Positions 1 to 5,138 of a DNA stretch of 5,138 nt are shown one piece after another. A model generated the notes under the pieces. The model did not search any database, was not told the origin of the DNA, and saw nothing but the letters and a program-made list of their open reading frames with translations. The stretch is from positions 1 through 5,138 of the forward strand of contig JAEDMD010000157.1 of assembly GCA_016303195.1 (NCBI GenBank), read 5' to 3'. The number at the start of each line of letters is the position of its first letter. Positions within the stretch are counted from its first letter, which is position 1. Made by a program: the position numbers and the translations under genes. Origin of the DNA: Oscillospiraceae bacterium (GTDB lineage Bacteria > Bacillota > Clostridia > Oscillospirales > Ruminococcaceae).

Positions 1-32
1 CTTTAAAAAATATAAAAAAGCGCCGCAGGCGC
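1..32 (-). terminator. Second minus-strand terminator
   Basis: On the minus strand GCGCC (32-28) pairs with GGCGC (24-20) around a TGC loop, followed directly by six T residues and then a further T-rich stretch to the window edge. The stem is only 5 bp but all G-C. There is no gene between it and the operon terminator, so it could act as a backup terminator or end a short non-coding transcript from 33-240. Confidence 0.65.
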
Positions 33-44
33 ACGTTCTGGGGT

Positions 45-196
45 CAAGGGGGATGTTATCTCCCTTGCAGGGGGTGAATGAGGGTGACTCCCCACAGTGT
101 GGGGAGATGTCAGCATAGCTGACAGAGGGGACGGGCTCCTGTTAGGAGACAGCGTCCCCCTGACAAAGCAGTAAAGCAAGCGCAGCGATGCTTTAC
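45..196. repeat. Composite palindromic intergenic region (five consecutive hairpins)
   Basis: No credible gene lies in 1-279. Within it five inverted repeats follow each other with short gaps: 45-67 (CAAGGG / CCCTTG, extended by GAT / ATC across one mismatch), 88-106 (CTCCCCACA / TGTGGGGAG, 1-nt centre), 108-124 (TGTCAGC / GCTGACA, 3-nt loop), 127-159 (GGGGACG / CGTCCCC enclosing CTCCT / AGGAG) and 171-196 (GTAAAGCA / TGCTTTAC). Together with the terminators at either side this makes seven hairpins in about 270 bp. The look, with TCAGC-type and CTCCCC-type palindromes in tandem, resembles dispersed intergenic repeats of clostridial genomes, probably non-autonomous elements. Copy number cannot be judged from one window. 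The open frame crossing it on the minus strand is low in complexity and lacks family features. Confidence 0.6.
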
Positions 197-241
197 GGAC
201 GTTTCTCAATATCTATGATTTACTTTACCGCTGACATATTG

Positions 242-275
242 AAAAAGGACAGCCGATCGGCTGTCCTTCTTTTTT
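242..275. terminator. Bidirectional rho-independent terminator closing the operon
   Basis: A perfect 24-bp palindrome at 245-268 forms a 10-bp GC-containing stem (AAGGACAGCC / GGCTGTCCTT) with a GATC loop. On the minus strand the stem runs into five T residues (246-242), and on the plus strand into a T-rich run (267-275). It lies 12 nt past the DUF4340 stop codon, as expected for the operon terminator, and its symmetry suggests it would also stop plus-strand transcripts entering from the left. Confidence 0.92.
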
Positions 276-279
276 GATA

Positions 280-1653
280 TTATATAGCATATGCGGCGAG
301 TTTTTTGTAGAATTCATTGATGGAAGTTCGTCCGCTGAAGCGGTCAGCAGGTGCATATGCGCCTGTGTATTTGCCATCCTTGAATATGTAGTACTTGCCG
401 CCGTCCTGTGCGATGCTGAGTTCCGAGTCGGTATCATCGCTGTTATGGTATGTCACTTTCACAACAGTTTTGCTGTCGTCGGGCTTTGCATCAATGTCAA
501 GTCCCTCTATTGCCATCATTGAGAATGAATCATAGAAGTTCTGGAACAGCATATATCCCTCGGAATTGCTGATATCAAGCGACTTGCCGTTCATGGTGCA
601 GGTCTTTGAATCCGTGTCGATGGTGAATTCGTTATTCTTGCCGTCGATCTCGATATCGAATCCCTTGATGCTGTACATATCAGCCGCTTTCAGTGTGTGG
701 CTAATGTAGTCAAATGGCGTTGATACGGCAACTTCCATGCTTGATGTCAGATATATCTCAAGCTGTTTGTCCTCGCCGATGAGAACATACGAATAATTCG
801 GGTCATTCTCATTGGTAACGGTGGTGAAAGTACGTTTTGTGCCGTCCTTGCCTTCGATAATTACCTCTCCGTCGGGCTTGTCAAGGCCGTATTTTGCAAG
901 ATCGGTGAAGTTTTCGTCCATAAGGTCTTCCGCTTCGGTTCTGACGAGCTCGTTTATCATAGCGGTAATAGCGGTCTGATCGGTAGTGAGACTGTCATAT
1001 TTTTTATCGAGCTTCCAGAAAGAAGTTGCATCGTCGTAGCTTATGGTGCAGGTCTCCTTGCCGTCATTTTTAATGGTTATCTTGGAAATATCGTTGATAC
1101 CGTAAGGAACGAGCTTCTTGTTTTTCAGAGTAAGTCTGTCAGCGAAAAGCGCCGAACCCTCATAGGAGTCAATGGCATAGACATTTTCCTTGTCGCCCGT
1201 CATTGCGTAGTAGAATTCCCCTGTGGGGCTTTCATTGCCGAGATACAGCTCATAAGTCCTGCTGTCGTCGGTCATTTTTATTGTGAGCGGATCGTCAAGT
1301 CCGTACATTGCCTTTTTGCTGTCGTCAGCCTTACCGTAGGAATCCTCTGCGATAAGTTCGGAGGTATAGGTGCAGATGAGCTGCATATACACCTGATCAA
1401 GCTCGAAATCGTCACGGTTTGTCAGCTTCCAGACACCGTCCTCGCCTTTTTCTGCGACATATTCGCCGTCGCTGAGGTCGAATTCCAGTTTGCTGATGCT
1501 GTCGCTGTTTATGGTGAAAAGCACATTGTCGGCTTTCTGAGCCTGTGAAGCGCTTTTTTCCTGATCCTGCTTATGCTTTACCGCAAGGAATGCTCCTGTT
1601 GAGCCGCCTGCCAGTATCAGAGCCGCAGTGAGTATGATAATGGGTTTCTTCAT
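280..1653 (-). CDS. Membrane-anchored DUF4340 protein
   Basis: This 457-residue protein belongs to the DUF4340 family, of unknown molecular function, which often sits last in GldA-F-G type operons. Residues 1-25 are a basic start plus hydrophobic helix (MKKPIIILTAAL onward) with no cysteine lipobox, so it is a signal anchor or cleavable signal rather than a lipoprotein. A charged, Gln/Ser-rich linker follows. Two copies of the family repeat are visible: W75 with MYGLDDP at 116-122, and W213 with KYGLDKP at 254-260. Each has an aromatic-containing strand, a helix and a beta-rich region; the first copy includes YLGNESPTGEFYYA. A third, more divergent beta-rich lobe covers about 330-457. I place the start at the ATG at 1653, eight codons inside the longest open frame. 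That ATG has AAAAGGAG at 1663-1670 with a 9-nt spacer and overlaps the GldG stop as TAATG, while the upstream ATG at 1677 has no ribosome binding site. TAA ends the gene 12 nt before the terminator stem. Confidence 0.9.
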   Translation of the reverse strand: MKKPIIILTAALILAGGSTGAFLAVKHKQDQEKSASQAQKADNVLFTINSDSISKLEFDLSDGEYVAEKGEDGVWKLTNRDDFELDQVYMQLICTYTSELIAEDSYGKADDSKKAMYGLDDPLTIKMTDDSRTYELYLGNESPTGEFYYAMTGDKENVYAIDSYEGSALFADRLTLKNKKLVPYGINDISKITIKNDGKETCTISYDDATSFWKLDKKYDSLTTDQTAITAMINELVRTEAEDLMDENFTDLAKYGLDKPDGEVIIEGKDGTKRTFTTVTNENDPNYSYVLIGEDKQLEIYLTSSMEVAVSTPFDYISHTLKAADMYSIKGFDIEIDGKNNEFTIDTDSKTCTMNGKSLDISNSEGYMLFQNFYDSFSMMAIEGLDIDAKPDDSKTVVKVTYHNSDDTDSELSIAQDGGKYYIFKDGKYTGAYAPADRFSGRTSINEFYKKLAAYAI

Positions 1654-3146
1654 TATGAATTTCTCCTTTTGAGCCATACAACAGCGCCGAAAGCGATAAG
1701 TGCAAGAGGGATGATAACAAGGCTTGCAAGAACGGTCTTAGCGTGTTTTCCGTCCTCGAATGTCATTGAATCGTAAGCATCCAGCTTATTGCCGATACCT
1801 GCTGAGATATCGCTGTCAAAGAGCCATGTATTGGAGAATGTGAGGAGCATTGTTGTAGCGCTGAGTGTAGGTGCGACAACGTCTCTGTCGATGATGTCGG
1901 TGCTTCCCATAACGATGAGCTTTGCACCTGTTATCCTGTCGAGGGCATAGTAGCCGTAATCAAGCTGTATGCCTGAAAGTTTCTTTGCTTCTGCCTCGGT
2001 AACCTCGTCACCGCCCATAGGAGTGCTGACTGTTGTGTAGTTTCCGCCTGAATCCGCAACGTTTCTGATTATCGGCGCAACTTCAACATTTGCGGCATTT
2101 GCGAAGCTGGTCTCGGACATCTGTGCGAAACTTCTTGCACCTGCGATACCTGCGATATATCCGCCGTTTTCAACGAGGTAGTTGATATCTGTGGTAAGGT
2201 CTTCGGTGAAATCGCCTGTTGCGGCCGGATATTCAACACGCATGAAGTTTTCGGACTGTACCATATCTCTGTCCTGAAGCTGATTTGCGGCGCTGGACTC
2301 GGTAACGGTGTTGTAGTCCATGATAATGCCGTAGTTTCCGAGAATTTCCTCGATATTGTCGAAACGTCCCTTAGTCTCGCATGGAGGGAGGAGCATTGAC
2401 AGTGAGCCGCCTGCACTCAGGTAGCTTTCGAGGAGGCCTTTTTCATCGTCGGTGATATCCTGCTGAGGGCCTGCAAGGTAGATGATACGTGCATTGCCCG
2501 GTATAGCCTTTGTTTCGCTGAGGTCAAGCTCCTCAACGGAGTAGTTGTTGGCTTTGAGCTGGTCTGCGTAGATGTCATAGCTTTCGGTTATGGATTTTTC
2601 GCCGTGACCCTTGAGGAAGTAGATAGTCGGCAGAGAACCGCTTGTACAGGTCTCTATAGCCGCAGCCACAAGTTCCTCGCCTGCGTACTGAAAAGTACCG
2701 TCGGATGAGGTCTGGAATATCTTGTTGTGGTCGATACGCTTGATAACGTCACCGCATTTTACGAAGATATCGCCGTTCTGTACGCCGAGAACACCGCTTG
2801 GATCGAGAGAATTTGCAAGATCGGCATCCTTGTCGGGCTCGAAGCAGGTGAGTTTTATGTTCTCACGCTCGTCAAGCTGGGTGAGTGTGTGGTAAAGAGC
2901 CAGATATTCGGGAGCATCCTTGAAATATTCCAGCTTTGAAAGGTAGTACACATCAATGCTCTTGTCCGATGTCTGGTTGAGGATATCGACAGTTTTGGGA
3001 TTGAGCGTGTACTTCTTTGAAGGTGTCATATCGAAAACCTTGTCGTAGTAGCCGACGATGAGGTTTATCGGAACGAATACAATCAGTACCAGTACAGCGA
3101 TAGCGATGGCGATAGCGCCTGTGAGATTGAATTTCTTGTCTTTCAT
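1653..3146 (-). CDS. GldG-like ABC transporter auxiliary protein
   Basis: This 497-residue protein matches the GldG / ABC_transp_aux family, an accessory subunit found beside GldA- and GldF-type proteins. Seen: an N-terminal membrane anchor (about residues 9-33), then the conserved region DMTPSKKYTLNPKT (39-52) and a first extracytoplasmic domain with VYYLS at 66-70. The family-typical GHGE motif (180-183) follows strand TIYFLK. Next come the IIYLAGP segment (221-227) with D230 and a following helix and turn ending GGSLSMLLPP, the late motif KLIVMGSTDIID (409-420), LTFSNTWL (435-442), and a second membrane helix (about 471-491) ending in basic WLKRRNS. The bulk, about 440 residues, should lie outside the membrane between two anchors. 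The fold resembles glutamine-amidotransferase-like domains, but I see no convincing catalytic triad, so a structural or substrate-handling role is more likely than enzymatic. The ATG at 3146 is supported by AGGGGG at 3156-3161. Its stop overlaps the next start. Confidence 0.92.
   Translation of the reverse strand: MKDKKFNLTGAIAIAIAVLVLIVFVPINLIVGYYDKVFDMTPSKKYTLNPKTVDILNQTSDKSIDVYYLSKLEYFKDAPEYLALYHTLTQLDERENIKLTCFEPDKDADLANSLDPSGVLGVQNGDIFVKCGDVIKRIDHNKIFQTSSDGTFQYAGEELVAAAIETCTSGSLPTIYFLKGHGEKSITESYDIYADQLKANNYSVEELDLSETKAIPGNARIIYLAGPQQDITDDEKGLLESYLSAGGSLSMLLPPCETKGRFDNIEEILGNYGIIMDYNTVTESSAANQLQDRDMVQSENFMRVEYPAATGDFTEDLTTDINYLVENGGYIAGIAGARSFAQMSETSFANAANVEVAPIIRNVADSGGNYTTVSTPMGGDEVTEAEAKKLSGIQLDYGYYALDRITGAKLIVMGSTDIIDRDVVAPTLSATTMLLTFSNTWLFDSDISAGIGNKLDAYDSMTFEDGKHAKTVLASLVIIPLALIAFGAVVWLKRRNS
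1663..1670 (-). promoter_or_regulatory. Ribosome binding site that decides the DUF4340 start
   Basis: AAAAGGAG stands 9 nt before the ATG at 1653. It lies downstream of the in-frame ATG at 1677, which itself lacks any purine-rich site, so it selects the shorter 457-residue product, beginning MKKP, over the longer one. Confidence 0.85.
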
Positions 3147-3152
3147 GCGGAC

Positions 3153-3887
3153 TTACCCCCTGTTCCAGCGTCTTTTCTCGATGGAGATGTATGTCCATGC
3201 GAGGAAAACGATCACAGCCGAAAGGAAGAATACCAGATCGGAAAGGCGGATGAAGCCCTGTGAGAAATATGCGAATCTTGGCTGTGCGGCGAATGCATAA
3301 AGCACTGACTGCACCTTAGGGAACTGTGAGATGAATGCGCTGTTTGCGAAATCGTCAAGGAACAGCACCGCAAACATCACGATCTCGCCGACGATAGCGG
3401 CAATGATGGAGTTATCGGTGAATGAGGAGACGAGCATACCAAGAGATATGAACATTGCTCCCCATGCGAAAATGCCGATATAAGCGCAGATGAGCTGACT
3501 GATTATGACAGTTCCGTTGATGGAGGTGATTATCGGGAAGATGAGCGTACCTGCCAGCATGAACAGGAAAACCGTGATATTGGCGAAGAACTTGGAGAGA
3601 ACTATTTTAAGTACGCTTACGGGAGAAGTCATAAGCAGGACTTCAGTGCCGAATTTTCTTTCATCGGCGAATGTCCTCATGGTCATGATAGGGATGAGGA
3701 ATATGAAGTAAAGGGTGACATTGTAAAATATCTCAACGAATGAGAACTTCAATGTATTGGTGGACTCGATGTTTGAGATCGCACCGCCGATCATGTAGGT
3801 GAAAAGAAGCATGAACAGCGCAGCGATGATGTAAGCGAAAGGAGTGTAGAAGAAGGACTGCAGCTCCTTTTTATAAATAGGAAACAT
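3153..3887 (-). CDS. ABC-2 type permease, GldF-like
   Basis: This 244-residue integral membrane protein is the likely channel-forming partner of the upstream ATPase. Six hydrophobic segments are visible at about residues 16-38, 54-70, 100-122, 131-152, 160-176 and 216-233. Between the second and third lies the cytoplasmic coupling region, with MRTFADERKFGTEVLL (70-85) followed by TSPVSVLKIVLSKF. This is the characteristic ExxxGT...L..SP motif of the NosY/GldF permease group. The N-terminus IYKKEL (4-9) is also usual for this group, and the C-terminus ends in a basic patch EKRRWNRG. Length is normal for GldF-like half transporters. The ATG at 3887 overlaps the ATPase stop as TAATG. Its ribosome binding site is made of the codons for the acidic tail of the ATPase, which suggests coupled translation. 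It ends 6 nt before the GldG-like gene. The substrate cannot be read from the sequence. Confidence 0.94.
   Translation of the reverse strand: MFPIYKKELQSFFYTPFAYIIAALFMLLFTYMIGGAISNIESTNTLKFSFVEIFYNVTLYFIFLIPIMTMRTFADERKFGTEVLLMTSPVSVLKIVLSKFFANITVFLFMLAGTLIFPIITSINGTVIISQLICAYIGIFAWGAMFISLGMLVSSFTDNSIIAAIVGEIVMFAVLFLDDFANSAFISQFPKVQSVLYAFAAQPRFAYFSQGFIRLSDLVFFLSAVIVFLAWTYISIEKRRWNRG
3156..3161 (-). promoter_or_regulatory. Ribosome binding site of the GldG-like gene
   Basis: AGGGGG stands 9 nt before the ATG at 3146 and consists of the last two sense codons (Arg-Gly) of the permease. It is the weakest-looking of the four sites relative to AGGAGG, but the spacing is good and no better upstream start exists. 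Confidence 0.65.
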
Positions 3888-4921
3888 TATTCATCATCCT
3901 CCTCAATAATATCAGTTGTATCATTATTCTCCGCAGGTTCGGGGATGACCTCGTCCATAAGCTCAGCAAGGCTTTTTTTCTGGACAGGTCGGCTGATAAG
4001 CTCGGCGAATACCTTTTCAAGGCTGGGCTTGTCTGAATAGATCTCAAGGATGCTGAGCTGATTTTTCAGGAATTCGGAAGCGATCCTGTCCTGAACCTGT
4101 TCCGCATCGCCGTCAAGCTGGACGGTGAATGCAGTGATATTGTTGCCCTCGTCATCGGCGGAGATTATCTCCTTAACGCCCTCGGATGAACCGATAAGAG
4201 CGGCGGCGACAGCCTTGTTTCCTGCGACTTTGATATGAAGCACAAGAGAACCGCTGAACGGCTTTTCGAGGTTTTCGATGGTGTCAATGGCACGTATCTC
4301 GCCTTTGTTGATAATGACGACACGGTCACATACAGCGCTCACTTCGCTGAGGATGTGGGAGCTGAAAATTACGGAATGTTTCTCGCCGAGCGACTTTATA
4401 AGGCTGCGGACTTCCATTACCTGATTGGGGTCAAGTCCGACGGTCGGCTCGTCGAGGATGAGGAATTTCGGGTCGCCGAGGAGAGCCTGAGCGAATCCCA
4501 CACGCTGTTTATAGCCCTTTGAAAGGTTGCGTATCAGCTTGTGGCTCACATCCTTGATCTTCAGGAGTCCCATAACACGTTCGGCTTCCTTTTTCTTCTC
4601 CTCGCCCCTGATACCTTTGAGGCCTGCACAGAAATCAAGATATTCCGTGACCTTCATATCGGGGTAAACAGGCGGTATTTCGGGAAGATAACCGATATTC
4701 CGCTTGGCTTTGACAGGGGATTCTGTTATGTCGGCATCGTCGATCATGACTTTTCCTCCGCTCATGGGAAGATAGCCTGTGATCATATTCATGGTCGTGG
4801 ATTTTCCCGCACCGTTCGGGCCGAGAAATCCGAGGATCTCATTATCATTTATTGTAAAGCTAATGTCGTTTACAGCAAGATTGCTGCCGTAATACTTAGT
4901 CAGATTTTCAATAGTAATCAT
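3887..4921 (-). CDS. ABC transporter ATP-binding protein, GldA/CcmA-like
   Basis: This 344-residue protein is the cytoplasmic ATPase that would power the permease encoded next to it. Seen in the sequence: Walker A GPNGAGKST at residues 34-42, signature LSKGYKQR at 133-140, Walker B and catalytic glutamate in FLILDEP at 153-159 (D157, E158), D-loop GLDP at 162-165 and switch histidine H189 in SSHI. The Q-loop region reads YLPEIPP (about 79-85) and has no glutamine; glutamate there, like the LSKGY signature, is typical of the GldA branch of the family. Residues about 220-310 form the extra C-terminal domain usual for ABC-2 exporter ATPases. The last 25 residues are an acidic, probably disordered tail ending EEDDE. 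The ATG at 4921 follows an AAAGGAG site with a 6-nt spacer, so the start is secure. It is the first gene of the operon, and its TAA overlaps the permease ATG. Family assignment is confident; the transported substrate is unknown. Confidence 0.96.
   Translation of the reverse strand: MITIENLTKYYGSNLAVNDISFTINDNEILGFLGPNGAGKSTTMNMITGYLPMSGGKVMIDDADITESPVKAKRNIGYLPEIPPVYPDMKVTEYLDFCAGLKGIRGEEKKKEAERVMGLLKIKDVSHKLIRNLSKGYKQRVGFAQALLGDPKFLILDEPTVGLDPNQVMEVRSLIKSLGEKHSVIFSSHILSEVSAVCDRVVIINKGEIRAIDTIENLEKPFSGSLVLHIKVAGNKAVAAALIGSSEGVKEIISADDEGNNITAFTVQLDGDAEQVQDRIASEFLKNQLSILEIYSDKPSLEKVFAELISRPVQKKSLAELMDEVIPEPAENNDTTDIIEEDDE
3898..3904 (-). promoter_or_regulatory. Ribosome binding site of the permease, inside the ATPase tail codons
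   Basis: GAGGAGG stands 10 nt before the permease ATG at 3887. It is formed by the Glu-Glu-Asp codons of the acidic C-terminus of the ATPase, so this sequence serves both coding and initiation. With the TAATG overlap it supports translational coupling. Confidence 0.75.
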
Positions 4922-4927
4922 GAGCTT

Positions 4928-4934
4928 CTCCTTT
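4928..4934 (-). promoter_or_regulatory. Ribosome binding site of the ATPase gene
   Basis: AAAGGAG on the minus strand stands 6 nt before the ATG at 4921. It is the only strong site near the start of the first open frame and fixes that start. It lies outside the leader hairpin and is predicted to be accessible. Confidence 0.85.
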
Positions 4935-4952
4935 CATTTAGTTGTATTCGGC

Positions 4953-5017
4953 TTTGCAGGGGCACTTTTCAGGGATATTCCGTTATCTGCACCGGAGGAA
5001 CGCCTGACACCTGCAAA
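4953..5017 (-). promoter_or_regulatory. Interrupted hairpin in the operon leader
   Basis: The untranslated leader can fold into one long hairpin with three nested helices. A perfect 8-bp outer stem pairs TTTGCAGG (5017-5010 on the transcript) with CCTGCAAA (4960-4953). A 5-bp middle stem pairs 5007-5003 with 4973-4969. A 4-bp inner stem pairs UCCG (4996-4993) with CGGA (4982-4979) around a loop of about 10 nt. There is no following T-run, so it is not a terminator. It ends about 20 nt before the Shine-Dalgarno site. I do not recognise it as a known riboswitch; it may be an mRNA-stabilising or protein-binding structure, or an unrelated fold. Confidence 0.4.
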
Positions 5018-5064
5018 TTGCCGTAGAAAGAGACATAATGGCTTGTCAGAGTACAACAAGCGGC

Positions 5065-5094
5065 ATTATAGCATACTCTTTTATTATCTCAGAA
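5065..5094 (-). promoter_or_regulatory. Extended -10 promoter of the operon
   Basis: On the minus strand a perfect TATAAT lies at 5070-5065, preceded by TGC to give the extended -10 form TGnTATAAT. A weak -35 candidate, TTCTGA (5094-5089), sits 18 bp upstream and matches the consensus in only three positions; the extended -10 would compensate. The transcription start is expected near 5058, giving a leader of about 137 nt before the ATPase start codon. Flanking sequence upstream is very AT-rich. This is a pattern match for a housekeeping sigma factor, not a mapped start. Confidence 0.75.
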
Positions 5095-5099
5095 TAATA

Positions 5100-5138
5100 T
5101 TAACGTGAGATTAACAAAATATGAATAAAATGTTAAAT
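5100..5138. promoter_or_regulatory. 11-bp-period TTAAC-like repeats upstream of promoter
   Basis: Read on the plus strand, TTAAC occurs at 5100-5104 and again at 5111-5115, exactly 11 bp apart, with TTAAAT at 5133 (22 bp further on) and a degenerate TGAAT at 5122 filling the missing register. Hexamers about one DNA turn apart on one face are the arrangement bound by OmpR/PhoB-type response regulators; the Bacillus PhoP box (TTAACA-like hexamers with 5-bp gaps) is the closest known form. The row starts just upstream of the -35 candidate and may continue past the window edge. The region is AT-rich, so chance is a real alternative. Confidence 0.35.

Noticed and set aside
79..159. Part of a tRNA or other known structured RNA gene
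   Set aside because: The stems do not form a cloverleaf, no TTCGANNC-type T-loop or terminal CCA is present, and no known RNA family consensus is recognisable.
45..196. CRISPR array
   Set aside because: The inverted repeats differ from one another in sequence and length. There are no identical direct repeats with regular spacers.
3..209. Minus-strand open frame of 68 codons through the hairpin region
   Set aside because: Its sequence is a translation of palindromic repeats rich in Ser and Pro, has no recognisable domain, and covers all the inverted repeats. It looks like a spurious gene of the kind often predicted in such repeats.
1654..1677. Upstream in-frame ATG giving a DUF4340 protein eight residues longer
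   Set aside because: It lies inside the GldG-like coding region, has no purine-rich ribosome binding site before it, and would place charged residues ahead of the signal anchor. The ATG at 1653 has a strong site and the TAATG overlap seen at another junction of the operon.
4541..5026. Plus-strand open frame of 161 codons opposite the ATPase start and leader
   Set aside because: It is antisense to the conserved Walker A region of the ATPase and runs through the promoter-leader; it shows no family features and no convincing ribosome binding site.
5041..5061. Hairpin GCTTGT / ACAAGC as an operator or leader stem
   Set aside because: The 6-bp arms with a 9-nt loop straddle the predicted transcription start, so the full stem may not exist in RNA. 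As a DNA site it is too weak to call without other copies.

Overview
The window holds one complete four-gene operon on the minus strand, read right to left, with a promoter/leader region at the right edge and a structure-rich intergenic region at the left. All four coding regions look intact, with no frameshift or premature stop. Moderate GC content, strong AGGAG-type ribosome binding sites, lysine-rich membrane anchors, tight TAATG junctions and protein similarity to clostridial homologues all point to a Gram-positive Firmicute. A Ruminococcus-like member of the Oscillospiraceae is my best guess. That is an inference from style and gene order, not from a marker gene.

Layout in transcription order. 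A regulatory region (5138 to 4922) carries an extended -10 promoter, a set of 11-bp-spaced TTAAC-like repeats upstream of it, and a leader of about 137 nt that can fold into an interrupted hairpin. Next come an ABC ATPase of the GldA/CcmA type (4921-3887), a six-helix ABC-2 permease of the GldF type (3887-3153), a GldG-like membrane-anchored extracytoplasmic protein (3146-1653) and a membrane-anchored DUF4340 protein (1653-280). A strong bidirectional terminator (245-268) closes the operon. Beyond it, positions 1-240 contain no credible gene but a run of six back-to-back hairpins ending in a second minus-strand terminator (14-32). This is probably a composite intergenic repeat.

How the genes work together. 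The ATPase dimer and the permease would form the transporter core. GldG-like and DUF4340 proteins each have an N-terminal membrane anchor and a large domain predicted to lie outside the membrane, and would be accessory parts of the same complex. Every junction is overlapping or only 6 nt apart, and two of the three internal ribosome binding sites lie within the C-terminal codons of the preceding gene, so the four proteins are probably made together by coupled translation. The homologous Gld genes are known from gliding Bacteroidetes, but in Firmicutes this cassette is common and its substrate is not established. I see no sign of gliding genes here.

The genes themselves belong to recognised families. 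The less explained parts are the two non-coding ends: the hairpin cluster on the left, and the periodic repeats plus leader on the right.
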